Shown: positions 16,279 through 25,439 of the stretch, piece after piece
Layout: every line of letters starts with the position of its first letter
How positions within the stretch are numbered: position 1 is the first letter of the stretch
Source of the DNA: Amycolatopsis jejuensis
Lineage (GTDB): Bacteria; Actinomycetota; Actinomycetes; Mycobacteriales; Pseudonocardiaceae
DNA length: 64,000 bases
Direction: 5' to 3'
NCBI RefSeq assembly: GCF_000717335.1
Contig: NZ_JNYZ01000003.1
Location: forward strand, 1 to 64,000
Notes under the pieces: model-generated
Database searches by the model: none
Told to the model about the DNA's origin: nothing
Seen by the model: only the letters and a program-made list of their open reading frames with translations
Translations under genes and position numbers: made by a program

Positions 16279-17909
16279 TCCCGCACCGCCCGCCTGCCGA
16301 CGTTGGTGGTGTCCGGCGCGATCGCCGTCCGACACCCGTTGCCCGCGCCGTTGTTCCTGCCCGCCGCATCCAGGGTGCCCGCGACCTTGGAGCCATACGG
16401 CGAGTCGGCGAGCAGCGGTTGCAGTTCGACCGAGTTCGGCACGACGTCGGCGACCTTCACCCCGGACATCTGCTCGCGCACCTGCTCGCGATAGCCGACG
16501 GAGTTGTAGGCGCAGAACGGGATCAGCCGCCCATCCGGGGTGATCTCCTCCACGCAGCACTTCATCAGCTGCTTGACATTCAGGGTGTAGGGGTCCTGGA
16601 AGTCCTGCACCACGATCATGAACGCCCGGTCGGTGAGGTTCGCGAGTGCCTCGGGCAGGTTCACACCACACGCGTCCGCGCAGTCCAGCGCTTCAGCGGT
16701 CTGTCGGAGCCGCTCTTCGGTGGTGTCGGTGCCCATGAACGCCGACGCGCTCCACAGCTTTTCGAGAGCTTCGCGGATCGCGTAGTCGGGTACGACCCGG
16801 TTGGACACGTAGTCCAGGTAGTCCTCCACCCGCAGCAGCCGCGGGATCGGCACCACCCCGAAGCCCGGCTGCCCCGGGGTGCCTTCGGTGAGCAGGTAGG
16901 TGATCGACCGGCAGGTCGGGAAGCAACAGGGCACCGGGAAGAAGTCGTCCTTGCCGAACCACTCGGGGCGCTGTGCGGCGATCAGCTCGATGACGTCGGA
17001 GTTGGTCAGCCGGGTCAGCGGATCGAACTCCACGTGCCGCCCGGAGTGCGTGACCGGCTGGAACGACACCGACCGCACAGCCGGATGCGCCAGCCCGAAC
17101 TCGACGATATCGCCGAGCTCGTGCTCATTGAGCCCACGCTCGACCGCGGCGACCAGGGTGACGGTGAGTCCGGCTTCGGCGCAGTTGTCCAGCGCCTGCC
17201 GCTTGCGCTCCCGCAAGTCTTTACCGCGGATCTCCAGGTGGGTGCGCTCGTCGAAGCCGTCGAACTGCAGGTAGATATTGATCGACTTGCCGCCTCGGCC
17301 GTTGCGTTCCCCCAGCGCGGCGGCGAAGCGTTTGTCGGTCGCGAGCCGGATGCCGTTGCTGTTGAGGTTGACATTGCGGATCGGCTTCGCCCGGGCCAGG
17401 TCGATGAAGTCGAGGATGTTCTTGTGGATGGTGGGTTCCCCGCCGGAGAACATCACCACCTCCGCCTCGCCCTCGGACTCGACGAACACGTCGAGCATCC
17501 GCTCGCACTGCTCCAGCGTGATCGAATAGCCGTCGGTCTGGTGACCGGAGTCGGCGAAGCAGATCGGGCAGTCCAGGTTGCAGTTGGTGTTGACCTCGAT
17601 GATGCCCAGGCAGGCGTGCTGCTTGTGCTCCGGGCACAGCCCGCAGTCCGAGGGGCACCCGTCCTTGACCTCGGTCTGGAACGTAAGCGGGACGGTGCCC
17701 GGTTTGTTGAACCGAGCCGAGGCAAGGTACGCCTGCGCGTCGCCGTAGACCAGCGCCTCGAATTCGCCGTGCTCCTTGCATCGTTTGCGCAGATAGACCT
17801 TGTCCTCGCGAATGTTGACCTGCGCGTCCAGCACCGTCTTGCACACCGGGCAGATGCTCTTGGTGTACTCGACGAACACCTCGTCTCGATCCCGCTTCTG
17901 CGTTGTCAA
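16275..17909 (-). CDS. COG1964 radical-SAM enzyme, Tes-like
   Basis: A 544-residue enzyme starting with TTG at 17909 (GGGAG ribosome site). It has an N-terminal Zn-ribbon-like CPVC, then CPSDCGLCPEHKQHAC, the radical-SAM cluster motif CNLDCPICF, and MFSGGEPT for SAM binding. The C terminus holds PVPCCFPTC and KCCVEEITPDGRLIPFCAYN, further Cys clusters for auxiliary Fe-S centres. This order is that of COG1964, the family containing archaeal tetraether lipid synthase. In bacteria its role is largely undescribed. It is translationally coupled to a methyltransferase, and a Crp/Fnr-type palindrome at 17988-18003 precedes it. Confidence 0.85.
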   Translation of the reverse strand: MTTQKRDRDEVFVEYTKSICPVCKTVLDAQVNIREDKVYLRKRCKEHGEFEALVYGDAQAYLASARFNKPGTVPLTFQTEVKDGCPSDCGLCPEHKQHACLGIIEVNTNCNLDCPICFADSGHQTDGYSITLEQCERMLDVFVESEGEAEVVMFSGGEPTIHKNILDFIDLARAKPIRNVNLNSNGIRLATDKRFAAALGERNGRGGKSINIYLQFDGFDERTHLEIRGKDLRERKRQALDNCAEAGLTVTLVAAVERGLNEHELGDIVEFGLAHPAVRSVSFQPVTHSGRHVEFDPLTRLTNSDVIELIAAQRPEWFGKDDFFPVPCCFPTCRSITYLLTEGTPGQPGFGVVPIPRLLRVEDYLDYVSNRVVPDYAIREALEKLWSASAFMGTDTTEERLRQTAEALDCADACGVNLPEALANLTDRAFMIVVQDFQDPYTLNVKQLMKCCVEEITPDGRLIPFCAYNSVGYREQVREQMSGVKVADVVPNSVELQPLLADSPYGSKVAGTLDAAGRNNGAGNGCRTAIAPDTTNVGRRAVRE

Positions 17910-17987
17910 CGGCCACTCCCGCTCGAAGATTCGCGATCAGGTTTCCGACTCGATCCCACCAGCCGGCCGCGGCGTTCGCAGCGCGAA

Positions 17988-18003
17988 TGTCAGCGAGCCG
18001 ACA
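17988..18003. promoter_or_regulatory. Crp/Fnr-type operator 3
   Basis: TGTCAGCGAGCCGACA differs by one base from the palindrome at 14472-14487 and lies 79-94 bp upstream of the radical-SAM start. The shared central GCGAG indicates the same regulator binds all three. Confidence 0.7.
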
Positions 18004-18135
18004 CTTGCCGTCCGGACGTGGCTGCCGACTGGAACGGCCAGCCGCGGACCATGCCCGAGAACCGTGTCGACGTAACGGTAACGCCCGGAACGTCCTCCTC
18101 CATCGTTATCTGTCAGCCGGCCTCGGGCATCAGCT

Positions 18136-18290
18136 GATCCTGGATCCCGGGCAGCGCGCGCGACAAGGTCGAGGTTGAGCCGATCTGCGATGGCTTCGTA
18201 GCTCAGACGTTCGTTGACCCGCCTCCGATACATCTTCCGCACGACCGGCGCCTGCACCGGGTCCGGTTCCAGGAATGACTTCTTGACCCC
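18136..18290 (-). pseudogene. Serine recombinase fragment
   Basis: The frame reads EPDPVQAPVVRKMYRRRV and ERLSYEAIADRLNLDL, the start of the recombinase domain of large serine recombinases (integrases of phages and conjugative elements). No catalytic resolvase domain precedes it and no stop-free continuation follows, so only about 50 codons survive. It marks a past integration near the copper cluster. Confidence 0.6.
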
Positions 18291-18341
18291 CTCGCACGGG
18301 CTTGCGATCCGACTACCGGAATGGTGAGTGTGCGCTGGCGC

Positions 18342-20630
18342 TCAGTTGTCCACAACGGACACTATGGCGCGCAAGCGGTCTTCGGTCTGCGGTAGGGAAT
18401 TCGGCTGTTCGAACCTGCGCAGCCGCAGGCTGTTGGACACCACGAACAACGACGACAATGCCATCGCCGCCCCCGCGATCAACGGATTGAGCAATCCGGC
18501 GGCGGCAAGCGGAAGGGCGGCGATGTTGTAGCCGAACGCCCAGCACAGATTGCCCCGGATCGTCCGCAGCGTCGCGCGGGCGAGCCGGACCGCTGCCGGG
18601 ACCACCGAAAGATCCGTCCGCATCAGGATCAGGTCGCACGCACCGACGGCGACATCGGTGCCCGACACCAACGCCATCCCGAGGTCGGCGGCGGCCAGCG
18701 CGGGTCCGTCGTTGATCCCGTCGCCGACCATCGCAACGCTTCGGCCCTCGGGCCGCAGCCGGGCGATGACCGATGCCTTGCCGGCCGGCAGGACTTCCGC
18801 GATCACCTCGTCGATCCCGGCCTCCGCCGCGACCACGCGAGCGGTGGCTTCGTTGTCGCCGGTGAGCATCACCGTCCGCAGACCGAGCGCACGCAGTTCC
18901 GCCACCGCCCCGCCGGCGCTCGGCCGCACCCCGTCGGCGAGCGCGATCACCGCACCTACCTCGCCCCCGATCGCCACTGTCACCACGGTGTTTCCGCCGG
19001 CTTCCCATCGTTCGCGCATTGCGTCCAACGCCGGTGGAAGAGCGCCGACCTCCGCAAGCAGCAGCCGGGCGCTGCCCACGAACACCTGGCGTCCGCCGAC
19101 CCGGCCGGACACTCCGAGGCCGGACAGAGCACGAAATTCCTCGACCTCGCCGACCTCGCCGAGTTCGGCCCGGGCGAGTTCGACGATGGCCCGGCCGACA
19201 CCATGTTCCGACGCGTTCTCAACCGCTGCGGCCGCCGCGAGCGCCTCCGTGCGGGTAACGCCGTCAGCCACTTCGAACGCTGTCACCGACATCGTCCCCG
19301 TGGTCAACGTTCCGGTCTTGTCGAGCACAACCGTGTCGATGGCTTTGGCCGACTCGAGTGCCTGATGCCCTTTGATGAACACCCCCAGCTGTGCGCCACG
19401 ACCCGAGGCAACCAGCAATGCCGTCGGTGTGGCCAGTCCCAGTGCGCACGGGCACGCGATGATCAGCACGGCCAGCGCGCAGCTCACCGCTCTTTCCGCC
19501 GGAGCACCCCCAAGCAGCCAGCCAGCCAGGGTGAGAACCGCAAGCACCAGCACGACCGGCACGAACACCGCGGCGATCCGGTCGGCAAGCCGCTGCACTG
19601 CGGCTTTGTCGCTCTGCGCCCGCTCGACCAGCCGTACCAGGTGCGCCAACTGGGTGTCCGCGCCCACTCGCTCGGCCCGCACGACCAGTCGACCACCCAG
19701 CGCCATGGTTCCGGCCGCGACAGTGTCTCCGGCGGCGACCTCGGCCGGACGGGACTCTCCGGTCATCGCGCTCGCGTCGATCGCACACACGCCCGTCTCG
19801 ACAATCCCATCCGTCGCGATCGTGTCCCCCGGGCGCACCACGAACCGATCCCCCCGGCGAAGCCCGGAGACCGGGATCCGGCGTTCGGCGCTGTCCTCGT
19901 CCAGGACAACGACATCGCGCGCGCCGATCTGCGCCAGCGCCCGCAATGCGCGGCCAGCGGTGTGTTTCGCTCGCGCTTCGAACATCCGCCCGGCGAGCAC
20001 GAAGATGGTGACACCCGCGGCCACATCGAGATACATCGACCCCGCAGGCTGCAGGATGAGGCCCCACACGCCCACGCTGTGCAGATCCGCGCTGCGGCCG
20101 AACATCGTGTAGATCGACCAGCCCGACGCGGCGATCACCCCCAGCGAGACCAGGGTGTCCATCGATCCGGTGCCGTGCCGGGCAGCCCGCAGTGCCTGCT
20201 GGTGGAACGGCCAGGCGCACCAGGTGACAACCGGAACGGTCAACGCGAGCAGCACCCATTGCCACCCGGGGAATCGCAGCGAGGGAACGAGAATCAAGGT
20301 GATCGAGAGGTCCGCGAGTGGCACCCCGGCCAGCAGCGCAACCACCAGCCGCCGCCACCATGCTCGCACCCGATCCGGCGGGCTTTCGGCGTCGTCACGG
20401 ATGACTTCCCGGGCCTGGTAGCCCGCGCCTTCCACCTGGGCGATCAGCTGCTGGACGGGAACCGGTCCGGCGAGCACGACAGTGGCGTGCTCCGTGGCGT
20501 AGTTCACCGTTGCGGTCACGCCGTCGAGCTTGTTGAGTTTGCGCTCGACCCGGGCCGCGCATGCCGCGCAGGTCATCCCGCCGATCGCGAGGTCCACGGA
20601 CGCGGCGGGAGCCGCCGTTACATCGGTCAT
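18342..20630 (-). CDS. copA: Copper-translocating P1B-type ATPase
   Basis: A 762-residue pump from the ATG at 20630. It has one N-terminal HMA domain (GMTCAAC, residues 18-24), the actuator TGES at 290-293, the membrane CPC at 393-395, the phosphorylation site DKTGT at 437-441, and the GDGINDGPALAAAD hinge. The last helices carry YN and MxxSS, the copper(I) signature. The usual SEHP ATP-binding motif is SEHG here (474-477), a change at the proline. It exports copper from the cytosol. It is divergent from the CtaG gene 133 bp away, so copper efflux and oxidase assembly share a promoter region. Its C terminus ends directly after the last helix. Confidence 0.9.
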   Translation of the reverse strand: MTDVTAAPAASVDLAIGGMTCAACAARVERKLNKLDGVTATVNYATEHATVVLAGPVPVQQLIAQVEGAGYQAREVIRDDAESPPDRVRAWWRRLVVALLAGVPLADLSITLILVPSLRFPGWQWVLLALTVPVVTWCAWPFHQQALRAARHGTGSMDTLVSLGVIAASGWSIYTMFGRSADLHSVGVWGLILQPAGSMYLDVAAGVTIFVLAGRMFEARAKHTAGRALRALAQIGARDVVVLDEDSAERRIPVSGLRRGDRFVVRPGDTIATDGIVETGVCAIDASAMTGESRPAEVAAGDTVAAGTMALGGRLVVRAERVGADTQLAHLVRLVERAQSDKAAVQRLADRIAAVFVPVVLVLAVLTLAGWLLGGAPAERAVSCALAVLIIACPCALGLATPTALLVASGRGAQLGVFIKGHQALESAKAIDTVVLDKTGTLTTGTMSVTAFEVADGVTRTEALAAAAAVENASEHGVGRAIVELARAELGEVGEVEEFRALSGLGVSGRVGGRQVFVGSARLLLAEVGALPPALDAMRERWEAGGNTVVTVAIGGEVGAVIALADGVRPSAGGAVAELRALGLRTVMLTGDNEATARVVAAEAGIDEVIAEVLPAGKASVIARLRPEGRSVAMVGDGINDGPALAAADLGMALVSGTDVAVGACDLILMRTDLSVVPAAVRLARATLRTIRGNLCWAFGYNIAALPLAAAGLLNPLIAGAAMALSSLFVVSNSLRLRRFEQPNSLPQTEDRLRAIVSVVDN

Positions 20631-20763
20631 CTGCGGATCAACTTCTTCTTCCGTGCGTTTGCGGAGGACCCGGACGGCCGAGGGCTGCGCCGTCCACGCC
20701 AGTATCACCCGGTGCCACAATGAAGTTCCGGCGGCCCCGGCGGATCGGAAGGAAGGCGGGAAC

Positions 20764-21732
20764 GTGCAATTCCCCTTCACCTGGCACACTCCCTTCACTA
20801 CCTGGGACATACCGGTCGCCGCCGCGGTCACGCTCACACTGCTCGCGATTGCCTACGCAGCAGGCATCACGCGAACGCGGAACTGGAGAATCCGCGATAC
20901 CGCAGCGTTCTACGGCGGACTCGCCGCCTGCGCACTCGCCGTCGGCGGCGGCATCGGCGGGTACAGCACCACTCTCTTCACCGTCCACATGGGACAACAC
21001 CTGCTGCTGATCACCGTGGTGCCGGCTCTGCTTCTGCTCGGCCGTCCGCTGGAGCTGCTGCGCAGGGCCGCTCCGGAACCTCTTCGCCACGCACTCGGCC
21101 GCGCGAACCGTTCACGCCCGGCCCGCTTCGTCACCCACCCGCTGCTCGCGCTCCTGTACTACGCCGCCGTGGTCTCCGGCACCCACCTGACGCCCTTCCA
21201 GCAGAACGCAGCCGCAAACCCCGTGCTGCACGGGGTGGAAGTGCTGCTCTACCTCAGCAGCGGATACCTGTTCCTGCTTCCGATCGTCGGCGCCGAGCCC
21301 GCGGGGCGCCGGCTCGCACCATTGCTGCGGCTGGTGGCGCTGTTCGGCGGGATGGTGGTCGACACCGTGGTCGGGGTCGCATTGCTGATGACGGTCAGCC
21401 CGCCTTTCGCCGCCTACATCGTCCCGGACCGTGGCTGGGGCCCGGACGCGATCACCGACTTGCACTGGGGCGGGGCAATGATGTGGGTCGGCGGCGACCT
21501 GCTGATGGCGGCGCTGGCCATCATGGTGATCACCGCGTGGGTGTCCTCCTCGGACAGCAAAGCCGATCTCGGAGCGTGGCTGGAGTCGGCACGGCACAGT
21601 GCGCTGGCCGACCACACCGGTTCACTCGGCCCGGACGTCGACCTCGACGAGGACGACGAGGCCCTGCGCGCCTACAATGCGATGCTCTCCCGGCTGGCGC
21701 ACCCCGAACGAGACCCGCATCGTCCGGAATAG
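20764..21732 (+). CDS. Cytochrome c oxidase assembly protein, CtaG family
   Basis: A 322-residue membrane protein. GTG at 20764 was chosen for the ribosome site GGAAGGCGGG. It has seven or so hydrophobic helices with the CtaG_Cox11-like His motifs TVHMGQHLLLITVVPALLLL, PVLHGVEVLLYLSSGYLFLL and DLHWGGAMMWVGGDLLM, whose His/Met residues are thought to bind copper. It likely delivers copper to haem-copper oxidase. It is convergent with the CopD-CtaG fusion (5 bp apart) and divergent from the copper ATPase. Confidence 0.85.
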   Translation: MQFPFTWHTPFTTWDIPVAAAVTLTLLAIAYAAGITRTRNWRIRDTAAFYGGLAACALAVGGGIGGYSTTLFTVHMGQHLLLITVVPALLLLGRPLELLRRAAPEPLRHALGRANRSRPARFVTHPLLALLYYAAVVSGTHLTPFQQNAAANPVLHGVEVLLYLSSGYLFLLPIVGAEPAGRRLAPLLRLVALFGGMVVDTVVGVALLMTVSPPFAAYIVPDRGWGPDAITDLHWGGAMMWVGGDLLMAALAIMVITAWVSSSDSKADLGAWLESARHSALADHTGSLGPDVDLDEDDEALRAYNAMLSRLAHPERDPHRPE

Positions 21733-21737
21733 GTGAA

Positions 21738-23492
21738 TCACTCGGGCCGGGACTCTCCCCGCAGATCGCCCAGACTGCGGGCAAGCCGGTCATAACCAGC
21801 GAATCCCGTTCCGCCGTCGCGGCTCCAGCGCGCAAGCAGCGCCGCCAGCACCACTGCCAGTGCGGCTTCGCCGATCACCAGCGCGATCAGCCCGCCCGCA
21901 CGCTGGTCCGCGGCGAGGCCGGGTACCCAGGGCAGGGCCAGCGCTTGGTACATGTTCGACGACGCCGGCCCATTGCCCACCACCCGGCCGGTACTGATCA
22001 GGAAGGCGCCGAAAACCACATCGGCGGGCATCGCGGCCAGCAGCAGCCCGAGCCGGGCGATCCCGGGCAGGGGTCGCGGGCCCGGGTCCGTACCTGCGAC
22101 CACCCAGAAGAACAGATAGCCGATACCAAGGAACACCGCGTTGATCAGCAGATGCCCCCAGTGGAACCGGACCAGCGCGTCGAAGAGGCCGGTGAAGTAG
22201 AGCAGGAAGGGGGCGCCGGCAAACAACACCAGCACCGCCACCGGATGGGTGAGGGCACGCACCAGCCTGCTTCCGGCGATCCGGTGTATCAGCTCTGCCG
22301 ATCCGGGCAGATCGGTGCCCGGGACCGCGGACCGCAGCGTCAGCGGGGCCCCTTGCACCAGCAGCGCCGGCGCCAGCATGTGACTGGCCTGGTGCAGGCT
22401 GAACATGCCGGCCGCATACCGGCCGATGCCCGACGACGTCGCCAGCACGAGCACGAGACATCCGGCCAGCCATGTCGCCGTACGCACCCGGGGCCATGCA
22501 CCGCGATGCCCTCGCACCCCCGCCACATACCACCCTGCGAGCACCACTGCGAGCGGGCCGAAGAACAGATCCGGCCGCCAATCGCCCAGCAACCGCAGCA
22601 CCGTCGGAGGGCCGGGCAGGTCGTACCCCAGCACCGTCTGCGCCGTGTCGAGCACCCTTCCCAGGAAATCCGGCACCGAGAGATGGCTCAACCCCACCGA
22701 AATCCCGATGACCGCAGACAGCAACACCACCTCGGCAGCGAGCAACCCCACGAGCGGGCCGCGCCGCCCCGGCCGCTCCGCAACCCACCGCGCCGCCCGG
22801 CGCGCCCCGAACCTGCCCGCGACCCCGGCCAGCATCGCGAGCACCGCCTTGATCACCAACGTCAGCCCGTAAGGGCTCGTCAGTAGCTGTGCCGGCGGCA
22901 CGAGCACGGCCGTGAGCACCAGACCGGACAACGCGAGCACGACCCAGCACCACGACGCGATCCGGTCGTACCGCCGCACCAGTGCCGCCGGATCGCCGCC
23001 TGCCCGGCGAAGCAGCGCGAGCAGCAACCCGAACCAGATCATCGCAGCCGGCACATGCACCACCAGTGCCGCCAGTGACAGATCATGCCCGGCATCGGAC
23101 GAGCCGTGCGCGGTCATCAGCGGCGGCAACACCGCGAACACCGCAATCCCGCACCACAGCGCAGCCGCCTGCCACCGCAAGCTCATCCGGGCACCAACGG
23201 CGACGATCAGCACGAGCAGCGCGCTGCACCCCCACGCTTTCGGCTGCTCCAGCGCACCCATCAGTCCCGGCAGGTTCGCCAGCGCCGACACCAACGGCAT
23301 CCCGGCCGCGTCCGCCGCGCTGAAGGGGATCAGCAGCACCGCTGCTCCCAGCCAGACCATGGCAGCCGCCGCGGCCCAGCGCAGTTCCCCGAACCCCGGC
23401 CCGGAAAGCAGGCCCGAGCCCGCGGGCCGGGTGCACAGCACAACGAACACCAGCGCGCCAACGCATACCGTCGCCGAGACATCCGCCACCAC
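21738..23492 (-). CDS. CopD domain-CtaG fusion membrane protein
   Basis: A 584-residue polytopic membrane protein. The N-terminal half is CopD-like (LVVHVPAAMIWFGLLLAL, then RYDRIASWCWVVLALSG and LVIKAVLAMLAGVAG), and the C-terminal half CtaG-like (SLHQASHMLAPALLVQGAPL, FHWGHLLINAVFLGIGYLFF, MPADVVFGAFL). Such fusions take part in copper uptake for oxidase assembly. The first helix expected in the family is found in another frame just upstream (about 23500-23560, AVLAVGIVLVLVW), so the N terminus is probably broken by a frameshift or deletion and the GTG at 23492 may be a secondary start. Confidence 0.8.
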   Translation of the reverse strand: MVADVSATVCVGALVFVVLCTRPAGSGLLSGPGFGELRWAAAAAMVWLGAAVLLIPFSAADAAGMPLVSALANLPGLMGALEQPKAWGCSALLVLIVAVGARMSLRWQAAALWCGIAVFAVLPPLMTAHGSSDAGHDLSLAALVVHVPAAMIWFGLLLALLRRAGGDPAALVRRYDRIASWCWVVLALSGLVLTAVLVPPAQLLTSPYGLTLVIKAVLAMLAGVAGRFGARRAARWVAERPGRRGPLVGLLAAEVVLLSAVIGISVGLSHLSVPDFLGRVLDTAQTVLGYDLPGPPTVLRLLGDWRPDLFFGPLAVVLAGWYVAGVRGHRGAWPRVRTATWLAGCLVLVLATSSGIGRYAAGMFSLHQASHMLAPALLVQGAPLTLRSAVPGTDLPGSAELIHRIAGSRLVRALTHPVAVLVLFAGAPFLLYFTGLFDALVRFHWGHLLINAVFLGIGYLFFWVVAGTDPGPRPLPGIARLGLLLAAMPADVVFGAFLISTGRVVGNGPASSNMYQALALPWVPGLAADQRAGGLIALVIGEAALAVVLAALLARWSRDGGTGFAGYDRLARSLGDLRGESRPE

Positions 23493-23789
23493 ACGAGCAC
23501 CAGCACAATGCCGACAGCGAGCACCGCACCGACCATCCCGCTGGAACGTGCTGTGACCCGATGGACTCGCCGGTATCGCACTGCGTCCCCTTTGTTCCCA
23601 AGGGAAGTCGTCTCACCATGGCACGCCGGATATCCCCGCGGGGAGGGCCGGGGCACCCCTGGACGTTGCGGACGGCCGATTCCGCCCCGGAAGCCATCCT
23701 GTCTGCGCGCATTGCCTTGCCCGCGGCCGCGGATGGGCTCCGTCCCGCCATCGCTGCAGCTGCCCAAGACGGTGCGGCACACTGAAGGT

Positions 23790-24284
23790 ATGTCCCGACC
23801 TTCGGCCGCCGCAGCAAACACCGACGTCGACGCGGTCACCGAGGCCGTGCTCACCGCATCCCGGCTCCTGGTGGCCGTGTCGGCACGATCGATCGCCGCG
23901 GCCGGTGACCTCGTCACCGTCCCCCAGTTCCGGCTCCTGGTCATCCTCGACTCGCGCGGACCGATGAAGCACGCTCTGCTCGCGGACCTGCTCGGGGTGA
24001 CCCCGTCGACAGCCAGCCGGATGGTGGACCGGCTCGTCGGCATCGACCTGGTCATCCGGCAGCACAGTCCCGCCTCGCGCCGGGAGATCGTCGTCGAGCT
24101 GACTCCCGAAGGCGCCCGGGTCGTCCGGCGGGTGACCAACCGGCGGCGCCGCGAGATCGCCGACATCGTCGCGAAAATGCCCGCCCAGGCGCGGCACGGC
24201 CTGGTCGACGTCCTCACGGCCTTCACCAACGCCGGCGGTGAACCGTCTGCCTCGCTCTCCTCCGGCGACATGGTCTGGGACTGA
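23790..24284 (+). CDS. MarR family transcriptional regulator
   Basis: A 164-residue regulator beginning MSRPSAAAANTD. The core is a MarR winged helix: TVPQFRLLVILDSRGPM, LADLLGVTPSTASRMVDRLV recognition helix and QHSPASRREIVVELTPEGAR wing. It lies between the CopD-CtaG gene and an HxlR regulator. Its target is not known; palindromes TTGCAGTATGCAA at 25363 and 29583 are of a type MarR proteins bind, but this is speculation. Confidence 0.85.
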   Translation: MSRPSAAAANTDVDAVTEAVLTASRLLVAVSARSIAAAGDLVTVPQFRLLVILDSRGPMKHALLADLLGVTPSTASRMVDRLVGIDLVIRQHSPASRREIVVELTPEGARVVRRVTNRRRREIADIVAKMPAQARHGLVDVLTAFTNAGGEPSASLSSGDMVWD

Positions 24285-24427
24285 CTGATCGTCAGAATAG
24301 CGTCAGGTGCGACCGTCGCCCATCCGGCGACAATGACGTCGTGGACCCCGCAGCGCAAAGGCCATCCGCCCGTGCTTCCCGCTCGTGCCCGCAGTACCGG
24401 TGGGCCTGCCGGGCTCGGGAGCGCTGA

Positions 24428-25099
24428 GTGCGTTACGGACAGCATTGCCCGGTCGCCGACGCGGCCGACGTGCTCGGCGAGCCACGGACGCTGCTGATCG
24501 TGCGGGAACTCCTCCTCGGCGCCACCACGCTGCCGGAACTGGCTGCCGGGTTACCCGGGCTGTGGCGCAGCCTGCTCGGCAAGCGGTTGCGGCACCTGTC
24601 CGATCTCGGCCTGATAACCATCTCCGCCCCCGGCGGCATCCCGGTGCAGTGCCGGCTCACCGACGCCGGGCGAGGTCTCGAGCAGATCGTCGACCTGCTC
24701 GGCCGCTGGTCGCAGCGATGGCTGGTCCCGCATCGCGGCGGGGTCGATGCGGGGGTGCTGCTGCGGGACATCGGGCGCGGCATCGAGCGCCGCGTGCTGC
24801 CGCCTGCCCCGGTAAGTCTGCATTTCAGCTTCGGCGAGACCCGGGGACCACGCTGGTGGTGGCTCGCACTGACCACCCACGGAGCACACGCCACCGCCGA
24901 GGATCCCCGGCTCCCCGTCGCCACCAGAATCACCTGCACGCCGGTTGCGCTGGCCGACGCGTGGCTCGGCCACACGAGGTGGCTCGACGCGGTCAAGGAC
25001 CGCACGATCCGTTTCACCGGCGACCGCGAGGCCGTGCGCGCGGCGATCGGGTGGCTGGGGACGAGCCGCTACCGCGAACCTGCGGCTGCACACGGGTGA
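24428..25099 (+). CDS. HxlR family regulator with C-terminal sterol-carrier-like domain
   Basis: A 223-residue protein, GTG start. Residues 1-100 are an HxlR winged helix (LGEPRTLLIVRELLLGATTL, GLWRSLLGKRLRHLSDLGLI). The remaining part (VSLHFSFGETRG, TCTPVALADAWLGHTRW, IRFTGDREAVRAAIGWLG) is the SCP2-like ligand domain found in longer actinobacterial HxlR proteins. Codon 42 is TTA, a rare leucine codon used in bldA-regulated actinomycete genes. Its 3' end overlaps an antisense membrane-protein gene. Confidence 0.85.
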   Translation: MRYGQHCPVADAADVLGEPRTLLIVRELLLGATTLPELAAGLPGLWRSLLGKRLRHLSDLGLITISAPGGIPVQCRLTDAGRGLEQIVDLLGRWSQRWLVPHRGGVDAGVLLRDIGRGIERRVLPPAPVSLHFSFGETRGPRWWWLALTTHGAHATAEDPRLPVATRITCTPVALADAWLGHTRWLDAVKDRTIRFTGDREAVRAAIGWLGTSRYREPAAAHG

Positions 25100-25337
25100 C
25101 TGCGTCACCGCCACCCCGGCCCATCCGGCGCACGGTACGAACATCGCCGGCCGAAGGCTCCGGCCGGTTCGCCCACGAATCGAACAGCACCAGCAACCCC
25201 GCACAGACGGCACACACCAGACCGGCGATCACGGCATTCATGACGATCAGCAGGGCCGCCACGGCCAACGCCGGCACCACCGCGAGCCAGCAGTACGGAT
25301 CGACCCTGCCGAAAGACCGCCGTCCGCTGCTGCTCAT
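25014..25337 (-). CDS. Small two-helix membrane protein
   Basis: Starting at ATG 25337 the product is 107 residues with two adjacent hydrophobic segments (YCWLAVVPALAVAALLIV and AVIAGLVCAVCAGLLVLFDSW) followed by NRPEPSAG and a basic, low-complexity tail that runs antisense to the end of the HxlR gene and may not be native. Small proteins of this type are common in Amycolatopsis-like genomes, function unknown. The palindrome TTGCAGTATGCAA lies about 26 bp upstream of the start. Confidence 0.6.
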   Translation of the reverse strand: MSSSGRRSFGRVDPYCWLAVVPALAVAALLIVMNAVIAGLVCAVCAGLLVLFDSWANRPEPSAGDVRTVRRMGRGGGDAVTRVQPQVRGSGSSPATRSPRARPRGRR

Positions 25338-25362
25338 GCCTGGATCCACCCACCTCTCACAA

Positions 25363-25377
25363 TTGCAGTATGCAACA
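25363..25377. promoter_or_regulatory. Palindromic operator TTGCAGTATGCAA, copy 1
   Basis: TTGCAGTATGCAACA, with TTGCA/TGCAA half-sites around GTA, sits between the small membrane-protein gene (-) and the two-component regulator gene (+). The same 15 bases recur at 29583-29597 immediately upstream of the ClC gene. Confidence 0.6.
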
Positions 25378-25439
25378 CTTTCCTAGTGCATGTGTTTGGT
25401 ATGGGGGAGGAATAGCGCAGTGGCAGAGAAGCAAGACCG

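Noticed and set aside
16419..18137. 572-codon + strand frame opposite the radical-SAM gene
   Set aside because: The minus strand encodes clear Cys-cluster motifs; the + frame has no recognisable family and includes implausible composition.
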